A stretch of DNA of 43,366 nt from the NCBI RefSeq assembly GCF_021655075.1, contig NZ_PPXX01000059.1, positions 1-43,366 on the forward strand. The letters run 5' to 3'. Numbering within the stretch: the first letter of the stretch is position 1; the number at the start of each line of letters is the position of its first letter. Of this stretch, positions 8,453 through 16,767 are shown one piece after another. The stretch comes from Clostridium sp. Cult2. GTDB lineage: Bacteria; Bacillota; Clostridia; Tissierellales; Tepidimicrobiaceae. The translations under genes were made by a program, and so were the position numbers. The notes under the pieces were generated by a model. The model was given only the letters and a program-made list of their open reading frames with translations. It was not told where the DNA came from and did no database searches.

Positions 8453-9115
8453 TTATGTATCCAAAATTGCCTTAGTAGCCTTATCAGGAATTCCAATATC
8501 CTCTACTACTATTTTTCCAATACAATCTATATTTTTCTCTACACCTTTTTTCATATGGTGGAAAGTAACAATTTTATTTGCTTTCACGGATATACCCAAT
8601 ATATTACCTGTATCTCCATCTAAACCAGAGGGAATATCAACAGATAATATATCTTTTGAATACCTATTTATAATATCAATTACATCATAGAATAATCCTT
8701 CAATATTCCTAGTTATACCTATTCCGAAAATGGAGTCTATAGTCAAATCATTGTTGCTTATTGAATCTTTTAACCTATCTAAAGTTTTATCATCATCTAT
8801 ATATGTAAAGTCCACATCCATATTATTAAGTATATTTAGATTGATATTAAAATCCTTAGTTCCTTTTTCTAAGTTTCCAATTATAAATAGGTCTACAGAC
8901 TTATTATTTAATATTAAATGACGGGCTATAGCTAAACCATCTCCACCGTTATTTCCAACTCCACAAACAACAGTAAAGGAATTCATAGTATGCAAGTCCA
9001 TATTTTTTATTACTCTCAATGCTGCATTTTCCATAAGGATAATACTTGGAATACCAATATTATTAATAGCATAACTATCCATGGCTTTCATTTCTTTGCA
9101 GCTAATAACTAGCAT
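8453..9115 (-). CDS. nnrE: NAD(P)H-hydrate epimerase, stand-alone YjeF N-terminal domain
   Basis: A 220-residue protein covering only the YjeF_N domain (PF03853). Seen: GIPSIILMENAALRV near the N-terminus, the phosphate/nucleotide-binding run VCGVGNNGGDGLAIARHL, SIFGIGITR and SVDIPSGLDGDTG. The family interconverts the R and S forms of hydrated NAD(P)H so that the ATP/ADP-dependent dehydratase can repair them. In most bacteria the epimerase and dehydratase are fused in one protein of about 500 residues. Here the dehydratase domain is absent and nothing in the window replaces it. AGGAGGTG lies 6 nt before the ATG. The gene is convergent with the aminotransferase across a shared terminator. Confidence 0.9.
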   Translation of the reverse strand: MLVISCKEMKAMDSYAINNIGIPSIILMENAALRVIKNMDLHTMNSFTVVCGVGNNGGDGLAIARHLILNNKSVDLFIIGNLEKGTKDFNINLNILNNMDVDFTYIDDDKTLDRLKDSISNNDLTIDSIFGIGITRNIEGLFYDVIDIINRYSKDILSVDIPSGLDGDTGNILGISVKANKIVTFHHMKKGVEKNIDCIGKIVVEDIGIPDKATKAILDT

Positions 9116-9303
9116 TAATTACACCTCCTATATTAACCATCATATACAATTATAACATTTTTATATTATTATATTATGGTTTTATAGTTAAATACAAATA
9201 AGTTCACAAGTTAGTGCCGGGGTCAAATATTTACTAGGGTGAATATTTATGATATATTGGTAACATAATAAAAAAATTATTAATATTAGGAGGCGAAATT
9301 TCT

Positions 9304-10884
9304 ATGAAAAAACAAGTGAATTTAGCAAAAGTTGCAGCAATAGTATCAATACCTTTATTAGCTTTTATTTTGTGGTATATATTTTTACCAGCAATCAACT
9401 TACATTCTTTTGAGTTTTGGATTTTTCTTATAATTAATTTAGTATATACCATAATTATTTTGATTACATTTGATAAAAAATATTATAAATTTTTTATAAT
9501 ACCTGCAATTTTACTCGGATTATTATTTGTACTAAAAGTGTTTTCAGCAACAATGTTTCATTCAACAAGATATGCAAATTTAATTAATAAGGAAAGTAGC
9601 TCTTTTGAGGAAGATATAAAAGAAGCCTCATTTGAACAAGTACCTACAGTGGATAGGGACACAGCACAAAGGTTAGGCAGTAGAAAAATGGGAGAAATGT
9701 TAGAACTAGTCTCTCAATACAATGTATCTAATGCTTATACTCAAATTAATTATGATGATAAACCAGTAAGGGTTACTCCATTAGAATATAATGGATTCTT
9801 AAAGTGGTTAGGTAACAAAAATGAAGGCATACCCAACTATATTATAGTAGATATGATAGATGGTAAAGTAGAGTTAAAGAAACTTAAAAACAATATAAAA
9901 TTCTCTAAATCCGATAAATTTTCAAGGGATATTTATAGATATTTGAGACTAAAATATCCATTGGATATGTTTTTTGAAATCAATTTTGAAATAGACGAAG
10001 AAGGAATTCCTTATTGGATAGCACCAGTATATCATAATACAATTGGTTGGTTTGGAGGATTAGATGTAAAAGAGGTAATATTAACCAATGCAACAAATGG
10101 AGAAACTACAAAATATGCTATAGAGGATGTACCAAAATGGGTGGATAGGATTTATAATGCTGATGAAATAATTCGACAGCTTAATTGGAATGGGGGACTT
10201 CAATCAGGATTTCTAAACTCCCTATTTGCTCAGAAAGGAGTATTGCAAACAACGGAAGGATATAACTATCTAGCTATAGATGATGATGTTTATCTGTATA
10301 CAGGCATGACTTCTGTAGGAGCTGATGAATCTAATGTTGGCTTTGTACTTGTAAACTTAAGAACAAAAGAAACTAAATTCTATAAAATGTCATCAGCAGA
10401 AGAATTTTCAGCTATGGAAAGTGCTGAAGGGGCAGTACAAGAAAAAGGATATATATCAACTTTTCCAATACTATTAAATATAGATAATAAACCAACCTAT
10501 TTCATGTCCTTAAAAGATGAAGCAGGATTGGTTAAAATGTATGCCTTAGTCGATGCTCAAAACTATCAACAGGTATCAATAGGTACAACGGTAAGCAATG
10601 TTGTTAGCACTCATATAGGAAAAGACATAACTGACCTTCAGTCTGAAGAAGATAAAGAACCAACGGAAATTTTTAATACAATGGGTAAAATAATAAGTAT
10701 AGAATCTGTGGTTATTGATGGAAACACCCACTATTATTTCATATTAGATGGTAGCAACAAAATATTTATAGCTAATATTGGAGTATCAGAAAAATTACCC
10801 TTTATAAAAGTTGATGATGAAGTTAATATTGAATACTATGAAAAAAACAATTTAAATCAAGTGACTAAATTAGAGCTGAAATAA
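9304..10884 (+). CDS. Membrane-anchored protein with large non-cytoplasmic domain, function unknown
   Basis: A 526-residue protein not assigned to a family with confidence. The N-terminus holds three hydrophobic helices (about residues 8-30, 36-54 and 60-80), followed by roughly 440 polar residues without further membrane segments. The topology suggests a large domain on one face of the membrane. The soluble part has a run of GWFGGLDVKEVILTNATNGE type and many beta-prone stretches but no visible catalytic motif, and the C-terminal 70 residues look like a small beta-barrel. The ATG is preceded by AGGAGGCG. The gene stands alone, divergent from nnrE and ended by its own terminator. I have the impression that similar long conserved hypothetical proteins occur in other Firmicutes, but that is memory only. 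Confidence 0.75.
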   Translation: MKKQVNLAKVAAIVSIPLLAFILWYIFLPAINLHSFEFWIFLIINLVYTIIILITFDKKYYKFFIIPAILLGLLFVLKVFSATMFHSTRYANLINKESSSFEEDIKEASFEQVPTVDRDTAQRLGSRKMGEMLELVSQYNVSNAYTQINYDDKPVRVTPLEYNGFLKWLGNKNEGIPNYIIVDMIDGKVELKKLKNNIKFSKSDKFSRDIYRYLRLKYPLDMFFEINFEIDEEGIPYWIAPVYHNTIGWFGGLDVKEVILTNATNGETTKYAIEDVPKWVDRIYNADEIIRQLNWNGGLQSGFLNSLFAQKGVLQTTEGYNYLAIDDDVYLYTGMTSVGADESNVGFVLVNLRTKETKFYKMSSAEEFSAMESAEGAVQEKGYISTFPILLNIDNKPTYFMSLKDEAGLVKMYALVDAQNYQQVSIGTTVSNVVSTHIGKDITDLQSEEDKEPTEIFNTMGKIISIESVVIDGNTHYYFILDGSNKIFIANIGVSEKLPFIKVDDEVNIEYYEKNNLNQVTKLELK

Positions 10885-10901
10885 GATAATGCAAATAAAT
10901 A

Positions 10902-10943
10902 ACCTTCCATATTATAATTAAATAATTATAAGATATGGAAGGT
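10902..10943. terminator. Bidirectional hairpin between convergent genes
   Basis: ACCTTCCATAT (10902-10912) pairs with ATATGGAAGGT (10933-10943), with a second inner repeat TATAATTA/TAATTATA. It lies between the convergent 526-residue membrane protein gene and the DUF4438 gene and is followed by an A/T-rich tail on each side. Confidence 0.8.
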
Positions 10944-10952
10944 ATATTTTAT

Positions 10953-11819
10953 TTAAAGAATTCCTAAATAATTGCCTATATTAGCTTTCTCATCTATAAC
11001 CCCTTTAATATTAGAAGTTTTAGAACTCATAATAACAGTAACTCCTGGACCGTGACCAGATTTAATGCAATCACTATGTACTATAACTCCTATAGAAACA
11101 GAACCCTTTAAATATTGTCGACCATTAGTATTGTCGCAATCCTTTAGCAAAACTAAATCACCAAATTTAAGTTTGTTAATTCCAAACTTTTCATTAGCTT
11201 TTCTATCTCCAGTCATTATATCATAATCGCCAGAAAAGGCAGTAGAACTTCCTACACCAGAACCCATTAGATAGGATGGTATTTCTGCAACTACTGGAAC
11301 TTCTAAAGTTCCTCTAGAGGTTATATTAATATTTAATCTGTCAAATAGTTCAGGATCTATATTCATACACTTAATATCTTCATAATCTTCTATAGATAGA
11401 CCTTGGCCACAAGCTTTTACTAAAATAGTATCTCCGATGGCCATTTTTTCTAAATCCTCGCCTTTAAAGTATATCAAAGTGTGATCGATTCCACCATGCA
11501 TACCTGTTACAAAACCTTTGGCTCCTTTTGCATCACCTGTTATTACTTTAGCTTCATTTCCTATACATGCTAGAAGCATTAATGCCTTGTTTTCTGCAAC
11601 ATTATCGCTTTTAATACTAACACCAGGCTCAATATGGTCTCCCACCCATTTCATACAAGAATCCCCTATTTTGACATTATAACAAATGCCGCCAGTTGCT
11701 GGAAGTATATGAGCCAAACCTTCTTTATCAATTCTATAGGGATTGTTACCAGCAGATGGACTAGATATTTTACCCTGTACCGATTGAATAACAAGCTTGT
11801 CTTTATTTGTTTTAATCAT
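10953..11819 (-). CDS. DUF4438 domain-containing protein
   Basis: A 288-residue protein that I place in the DUF4438 family from its overall pattern: the N-terminal run SAGNNPYRIDKEGLAHILPA, GGICYNVKIGD, DHIEPGVS, GFVTGMHGGIDHTLIYF and the C-terminal GHGPGVTVIMSS. Glycine-rich turns and the absence of membrane segments suggest a cytosolic beta-rich protein. No biochemical function is known to me. The start has AGGAGGTC 6 nt upstream. It is a single-gene unit, divergent from the XRE/ImmA operon and convergent with the membrane protein gene. Nothing in the context indicates its role. Confidence 0.8.
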   Translation of the reverse strand: MIKTNKDKLVIQSVQGKISSPSAGNNPYRIDKEGLAHILPATGGICYNVKIGDSCMKWVGDHIEPGVSIKSDNVAENKALMLLACIGNEAKVITGDAKGAKGFVTGMHGGIDHTLIYFKGEDLEKMAIGDTILVKACGQGLSIEDYEDIKCMNIDPELFDRLNINITSRGTLEVPVVAEIPSYLMGSGVGSSTAFSGDYDIMTGDRKANEKFGINKLKFGDLVLLKDCDNTNGRQYLKGSVSIGVIVHSDCIKSGHGPGVTVIMSSKTSNIKGVIDEKANIGNYLGIL

Positions 11820-11954
11820 AAATATGACCTCCTAAAATTGATAATATTAAGTATATTGTATCATTAACACTTTATTTGTTCTACAATTTTAGGATAGTAT
11901 TTTATCCATTAAGAATTAATCGAGTAATAAAAAACAACAATGTAATAGGCTATA

Positions 11955-11983
11955 TTGACAAGTTGAAACCTCTTATGTAATAT
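11955..11983 (+). promoter_or_regulatory. Promoter of the XRE/ImmA operon
   Basis: TTGACA (11955-11960), a 17-nt spacer and TAATAT (11978-11983) form a near-consensus housekeeping promoter. The predicted start is near 11990, leaving an untranslated leader of under 20 nt with GGGAGGT before the ATG at 12007. The -10 box lies inside a palindrome, as expected for a repressed promoter. Confidence 0.85.
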
Positions 11984-11992
11984 TATATTACA
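11976..11992. promoter_or_regulatory. 17-bp operator-like palindrome over the -10 box
   Basis: TGTAATATTATATTACA has two 8-base arms around a central base. The same element, at the same distance from a TTGACA box, recurs at 23340-23356, with one altered base per arm at 18026-18042, and decayed at 34158-34174. Overlap with the -10 box suggests repression. The adjacent XRE protein is a natural candidate ligand, but this is inference. Confidence 0.65.
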
Positions 11993-12006
11993 AGGGAGGT
12001 TTTTAA

Positions 12007-12372
12007 ATGGCTAATGAGTTTGAGATTGGAAAAAAGATAAAAACCATCAGAGAAGAAAAAGAATTAAGCCAATCAGAAGTAGTAGAAAAACTTAAAGAAC
12101 AAGATATAAATATGAGTAGAGAAACGCTAAGTAAAATTGAAAACAATAATAGGTCTATTTCCGCTATAGAACTAAAAGCCATATCAGATGTTTTGGACGT
12201 GGATATAAGGGATTTTTTTAATAAAGAAGATTCGGATGATTTAGTAACTTTTTTTAGAAAAAGAAATTTTTCTCAAAACACATTAGAGGAAATTTCAAAG
12301 CTTCAAGATATGGTGAAAATGTTTATAAATCAAGAGAAGATATATAAAGAAGGGAAGAGCCATGAAAAATAA
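12007..12372 (+). CDS. XRE-family helix-turn-helix transcriptional regulator
   Basis: A 121-residue protein. Residues about 7-65 form an HTH_3 domain: IGKKIKTIREEKELSQSEVV, then MSRETLSKIENNNRSISAIE, which is the usual Q-S...S-R-x-T-L-S-K-I-E-N-x-x-R recognition pattern. A short helical tail of about 50 residues follows. It overlaps the ImmA/IrrE-type peptidase gene by 11 nt. Such pairs are classically a repressor and the protease that cleaves it, as in ICEBs1 ImmR/ImmA. The promoter carries a palindrome over its -10 box, fitting autoregulation. The ABC exporter genes lie downstream on the same strand without a terminator between, so the pair may control exporter expression. Confidence 0.9.
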   Translation: MANEFEIGKKIKTIREEKELSQSEVVEKLKEQDINMSRETLSKIENNNRSISAIELKAISDVLDVDIRDFFNKEDSDDLVTFFRKRNFSQNTLEEISKLQDMVKMFINQEKIYKEGKSHEK

Positions 12373-13123
12373 TATTAATATTCCTGATGAATTATTTAGA
12401 CTAAAAATCAAAGAATTAGCAGAAGAAGTTAGGATTAAATTTGCTAAAAAAGGGTTATCTGATATATTCGACATCCTCTCAGAAACTGCTTTTTTAATTA
12501 GAAAGCCCTTAGATATAGAAGGCCTTTCTGGTTTTATTACTTATTTTGATAAACATTTCATTGTATATTTAAATAGCAATTTTACCTTAGGCCATGAAAG
12601 ATACACAGCTGCCCATGAGCTATACCATATTATATACAATGAAGATATATTAAAAAAAGAAAAAGTCTTTCTAGACAAAGGAAAATATAAAGAAGAAGAG
12701 ACAAAAGCAGATGTATTTGCTGCTGAATTTTTAATGTCTGAAGATTATGTAAAAGAGGTATTTTACAAAATTGCAAATGTCGATAAAAATAAAATCCAAC
12801 CTAAACATGTAGTTAGAATGTATAACTACTTCAAAGTAAGTTACAAGGCAATGCTCAAAAGACTTATTCAACTTAATCTATGTTCAAAGGCCAAATACTC
12901 AGAACTAGTTAAAATCTCTTCTCTGGAAAATAAGGATAGACTTCAGGAAATAACCAAAGAAGAAGGATTTAATATAGATTTAATAGTTCCTTCAAAGGAA
13001 AACTATATTCCTCAAGAATATATTATGTATGTAAAAGCCAATTATGAAAATGGAAAAATATCCTATGATGAGCTAAAGGAAGCTTTAAAATTTATTAATC
13101 CCATAGGAAAAAACTATATTTAG
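12362..13123 (+). CDS. ImmA/IrrE-family metallo-endopeptidase
   Basis: A 253-residue protein with the zinc-protease motif HELYH at residues 85-89, within AAHELYHIIY, and the downstream acidic ligand region ETKADVFAAEFLM (about residues 112-124), the diagnostic ImmA/IrrE (PF06114) layout. The C-terminal 100 residues are helical and of unknown role. Family members cleave a partner XRE repressor when triggered. The 11-nt overlap with the preceding XRE gene makes that protein the likely substrate. The inducing signal is unknown. The C-terminal part may hold the sensing function (inference). All expected zinc ligands are present, so it should be active. Confidence 0.9.
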   Translation: MKNNINIPDELFRLKIKELAEEVRIKFAKKGLSDIFDILSETAFLIRKPLDIEGLSGFITYFDKHFIVYLNSNFTLGHERYTAAHELYHIIYNEDILKKEKVFLDKGKYKEEETKADVFAAEFLMSEDYVKEVFYKIANVDKNKIQPKHVVRMYNYFKVSYKAMLKRLIQLNLCSKAKYSELVKISSLENKDRLQEITKEEGFNIDLIVPSKENYIPQEYIMYVKANYENGKISYDELKEALKFINPIGKNYI

Positions 13124-13176
13124 TGCTAAAATATATAGTATATACGGTTTAAATATAATAAAAGAGATGAATTCTA

Positions 13177-14952
13177 ATGAAAGAAGAAAAGTTAAAATAT
13201 AAATTTTCTCCACCTAAATATAAGGATAGACTATTATCCTATATACTAAAATATCATAAACAATTTTTGATCACCGCTATTTCAGGTATATTTTTTAATT
13301 CAGCAATAGTATTAGGACCAATTTTTCAAGGGAAACTACTAGATGCTTCAGTGAATTCACCAGATGTAGGGGGAATAAAAAGAGCTGGATTACAACTTAT
13401 TGGTGTTACCCTATCCTTTCAGATAGCTCGATTTTTCAAACGATATTTCGTTAGGGATATGGCCAATGGGATGAGTGGTGATATGCGCATAGGTATTATG
13501 GAATCCATATTATATATGGATTTAAATATTTTAGAAAGACAAAATCCTGGGGATATGATGTCTACTACCATAGGAGATGTGGATATAGTTGTAGAAGCAG
13601 TAAGAAAGACCATTACTGAACTATGGGATACTTGGGTACTCATGGCTGCCTACTGGATTGCATTGATGTATTATGACCCTAAAATAACATTAATAGCTTC
13701 TATTCCTATTCCGTTAGTAATACTGATGACCCAACTAATGAAAAAAACAGTCCACTCCAAATCCAGAGAGGCTAGATTAGCTACATCAAAATCAACTATT
13801 CAAATTAGAAGGATGGTTTCAGAAGTAAATATATTGCGTCTATATGGAAGGGAAGAGGCGGAGGTAGAAAGATTAAAAGAAAGGTTATCCCATCAAGCTA
13901 ATAGAAATGTGGTAGTTACAATCTTAAAAAATGGGCTAGCACCTATATATGCTTCCCTAGCCAGTGTAGGAATCATCCTAGTTATATTTTTAGGAGGTAA
14001 TAAGGTTATAGATGGCAATTGGACCATTGGTACCTTTACAGCTTATATATCCATGTTTACAGCCTTAGCAGTTAGGACCACAACGGCTGCAAAGGTTTTT
14101 AATATTCAACAAGGAGCAAAGGCATCCTGGGATAGAGTTTTGGGATTAATAAATAATCAAAGTCAAGGGTCTATTGATAAAGCAGTTGGACTTAATCCAA
14201 ATAGGATATCCGTAGAAGATCTTTCCTTTAAATATCCAACTAATGATGAATATACCATCAAGGATATATCCTTTGAAGCTTCATCTGGTATGATAGTCGG
14301 TATAACTGGTTCCGTAGGTTCAGGGAAATCAGCTCTAGCCCTAGCCTTAACGGGACTTTATGATTATGATGGAAAGATTCTTCTAGATGATGTGGATATA
14401 AAGGATTTGGACTATGGCCAAAGATTAGCAACTATCAGTTATATGGGCCACGACCCATTTCTTTTTTCAGACAGTTTAAAGAACAATATTACCTGGAAGG
14501 ATAATAATGTTGAAAGATTAGATAAAGTATTAAACATTGCATCATTGAATAAGGATATTGAAAACTTTGAAAAAGGTATAGATACGGAAGTAGGAGAAAA
14601 AGGCATAAAAGTTTCTGGTGGGCAAAAACAGAGGGTAGCCTTAGCAAGAGCCCTATATAAAGATGCCAATATAATAATACTAGATGACCCTTTTTCTGCC
14701 ATAGATATTAATACAGAGGCTAAGATAATGGAAAATCTAAGGGAAAGCACAGGAGATAAGATTACATTCATTTTTTCCCATAGACTAGATGCCTTTAAAT
14801 ATATGGATATGATTTTAGTTCTAGATGAAGGGAAAATTGTTCAAAGAGGAACTCATAATGAGCTAATCAATACATATGGTATCTATAGTAAAATTGTAGA
14901 CTCACAACAATTTTGGGGAGGTGGAGCAATTGAGAAACAGATTGGTATCTAA
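13177..14952 (+). CDS. ABC exporter half-transporter, degenerate-site subunit
   Basis: A 591-residue half-transporter with an N-terminal six-helix ABC_membrane domain (about residues 20-320) and a C-terminal ATPase domain. Walker A is GSVGSGKS near residue 378 and the signature VSGGQ near 479. The Walker B end reads LDDPFSAID, with aspartate where the catalytic glutamate belongs, and the Q-loop glutamine is replaced (SYMGHDPFLF). These are the hallmarks of the degenerate nucleotide site of heterodimeric exporters such as BmrCD or TM287/288. Its 3' end overlaps the next gene, which supplies the missing glutamate. A 53-nt gap without a terminator separates it from the ImmA gene. The cargo is unknown; drugs, lipids and peptides are all possible. 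Confidence 0.93.
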   Translation: MKEEKLKYKFSPPKYKDRLLSYILKYHKQFLITAISGIFFNSAIVLGPIFQGKLLDASVNSPDVGGIKRAGLQLIGVTLSFQIARFFKRYFVRDMANGMSGDMRIGIMESILYMDLNILERQNPGDMMSTTIGDVDIVVEAVRKTITELWDTWVLMAAYWIALMYYDPKITLIASIPIPLVILMTQLMKKTVHSKSREARLATSKSTIQIRRMVSEVNILRLYGREEAEVERLKERLSHQANRNVVVTILKNGLAPIYASLASVGIILVIFLGGNKVIDGNWTIGTFTAYISMFTALAVRTTTAAKVFNIQQGAKASWDRVLGLINNQSQGSIDKAVGLNPNRISVEDLSFKYPTNDEYTIKDISFEASSGMIVGITGSVGSGKSALALALTGLYDYDGKILLDDVDIKDLDYGQRLATISYMGHDPFLFSDSLKNNITWKDNNVERLDKVLNIASLNKDIENFEKGIDTEVGEKGIKVSGGQKQRVALARALYKDANIIILDDPFSAIDINTEAKIMENLRESTGDKITFIFSHRLDAFKYMDMILVLDEGKIVQRGTHNELINTYGIYSKIVDSQQFWGGGAIEKQIGI

Positions 14953-16672
14953 TGCGGTTAAAATTACTTGTAAAAACAAATCAGCATATATTATACTATT
15001 GATTATTGCTATTATTGCTGGAATACTAATGCAACTACTTCCACCTCAAATATTAAGAAGCATAATAGATAACAATGTTTCAAAAGGAATATATGAAGGG
15101 GTACTAAAATTGTCCTACTATTATCTACTAGCTGTAGTATTAGGTGGGGCTGCTGATTTTATGCGAGAGTATATGATGGCAATCCTTGGCCAAGATATAC
15201 TATTAAATATTAGGCTAAATATGGCCAAAAAACTATCAAGATTACCCATATCATATTTTTCAAACAAGGCTGTTGGGGAGATAATGAGTCAATTTACTTC
15301 AGATGTAGATGCTGTCGGTACTCTATTTACATCTGGTCTAATAGGCCTACTATCCGATGGCTTGAAAGCAGTGGGAATTTTGATATCCATATATATTTTA
15401 AGTCCTGAATTAGCACTATGTATGTTGATATTAATTCCTATAATATATCTAATAACCAAGTTTTTTAAATCCAATACTTTCAAAGCACAAATGGAATCCC
15501 GAAGGGCAGTAGCACATATTAATGGTTTTGTCCAAGAAATATTCAATGGAACAAGGACCATTAAGATATTTGGAATGGAGGACCAATCCATATCCGATTT
15601 TCAAAACCCTTTACACCAGAACCTTCAAGCAGTAAATAAAACCAGCACACTGAATTCTATATTCCCTTGTTTGATGCAAATACTTAGGGCGATTATCATA
15701 GCTATTACAGTTATAATTGCTGCACCAACGGATTTAGGTGCGCTAGGTATTAGTATTGGTTCCGTTGCAGCAGCAGTAGATCTAATATCTAGGATGTTTG
15801 CACCAATTGAAGCCATAGCCATAGAGTTTCAAACCATACAAGAGGCCCTTTCGGGACTTGAGAGAATAAATGAATTCCATAGGGAACAGGAAGAAATTAG
15901 AGTAGAACCATTATTGAATAAAAAGGTTTCGGAACCACTATCAATTTCCGTAGAAAGTTTGACCTTTGCCTATGAAGAAGGTAAAAATATAGTTAAAGAT
16001 ATTTCCTTTGATATAGAACCTGGAACTAAGGTTGCACTAGTAGGGAGAACAGGAGCAGGGAAAAGTACTATTCTAAACCTTGTAGCAGGTTTATATAAAC
16101 CTGATCAAGGTAGTATTAAAATAGGGGAATTTGATCCCTTTGAAATGCCTACAAATATCCGGAGAAGAACTATAGGCATCGTACCCCAATCCTTCCCAAT
16201 ATATGATGGAACTATTAGAGACGCTATAACATTATATGATGAATCCATTACAGAGGAAGAGGTCATAGCAGCAGCTAAAATTGTAGGGCTTCATGAAGAT
16301 ATAATAAAACTTCCCAAAGGATATGATACTGTTATTGGAGAAGGTGAGATAAAACTATCCTACGGCCAATATCAGCTATTAACCCTTGCCTGTGCTTTGG
16401 TATGCAATCCACCTATACTCCTCCTTGATGAAGTAACCTCTGGTTTAGATTCTATAACGGAAGGGAAGGTATTCAAAGCATTAGAAGAAGTTTCTAAAGA
16501 TAGAACAATCCTAACCATAAGCCATAGAATATCAGGAATCATCGACGCAGACAAAGTCATTATGCTGGAACAGGGTAGAATAGTAGAAACAGGTACACCA
16601 AAAGAACTAGCAGGAAAGGACGGATGGTACGCCAAATACAATCAAATAGAAAAACTAGGGTGGAGGATGTAG
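14930..16672 (+). CDS. ABC exporter half-transporter, catalytic-site subunit
   Basis: A half-transporter of about 580 residues and partner of the preceding gene. The six-helix membrane domain is at about residues 15-310. Walker A is GRTGAGKS near residue 372, the Q-loop VPQSFPIYDG is intact and the Walker B end LLLDEVTSGLD keeps the catalytic glutamate. Its signature is LSYGQ near residue 476 instead of LSGGQ, so its signature half faces the partner's defective Walker site while its own Walker site pairs with the partner's intact VSGGQ. An in-frame GTG at 14921 lies inside the ribosome binding site GGGGAGGTGG. The TTG at 14930 has proper spacing and is chosen as the start. The genes overlap by 23 nt. 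No terminator is visible after the stop. Confidence 0.92.
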   Translation: MRNRLVSNAVKITCKNKSAYIILLIIAIIAGILMQLLPPQILRSIIDNNVSKGIYEGVLKLSYYYLLAVVLGGAADFMREYMMAILGQDILLNIRLNMAKKLSRLPISYFSNKAVGEIMSQFTSDVDAVGTLFTSGLIGLLSDGLKAVGILISIYILSPELALCMLILIPIIYLITKFFKSNTFKAQMESRRAVAHINGFVQEIFNGTRTIKIFGMEDQSISDFQNPLHQNLQAVNKTSTLNSIFPCLMQILRAIIIAITVIIAAPTDLGALGISIGSVAAAVDLISRMFAPIEAIAIEFQTIQEALSGLERINEFHREQEEIRVEPLLNKKVSEPLSISVESLTFAYEEGKNIVKDISFDIEPGTKVALVGRTGAGKSTILNLVAGLYKPDQGSIKIGEFDPFEMPTNIRRRTIGIVPQSFPIYDGTIRDAITLYDESITEEEVIAAAKIVGLHEDIIKLPKGYDTVIGEGEIKLSYGQYQLLTLACALVCNPPILLLDEVTSGLDSITEGKVFKALEEVSKDRTILTISHRISGIIDADKVIMLEQGRIVETGTPKELAGKDGWYAKYNQIEKLGWRM

Positions 16673-16705
16673 GGACTTTTAAATAAATATATAAATTAAT
16701 AAAAA

Positions 16706-16740
16706 TTGACTTTTGACGGTCTAATAATATATACTATAGT
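16706..16740 (+). promoter_or_regulatory. Promoter of the secreted stalk-repeat protein gene
   Basis: Two overlapping choices exist: TTGACT (16706-16711) with TATACT (16730-16735) at 18 nt, or TTGACG (16713-16718) with TATAGT (16735-16740) at 16 nt. Either would give a short leader before AAAGGAGG and the ATG at 16768. Confidence 0.6.
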
Positions 16741-16767
16741 AGTAAATAACAACTAAAGGAGGACAAA

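Noticed and set aside
8432-8623. 63-codon plus-strand frame over the nnrE 3' end
   Set aside because: Antisense to a well-supported gene, overlaps the terminator, no ribosome binding site.
14439-15822. Several 65-110-codon minus-strand frames inside the ABC exporter genes
   Set aside because: Antisense shadows of intact coding sequence without translation signals.
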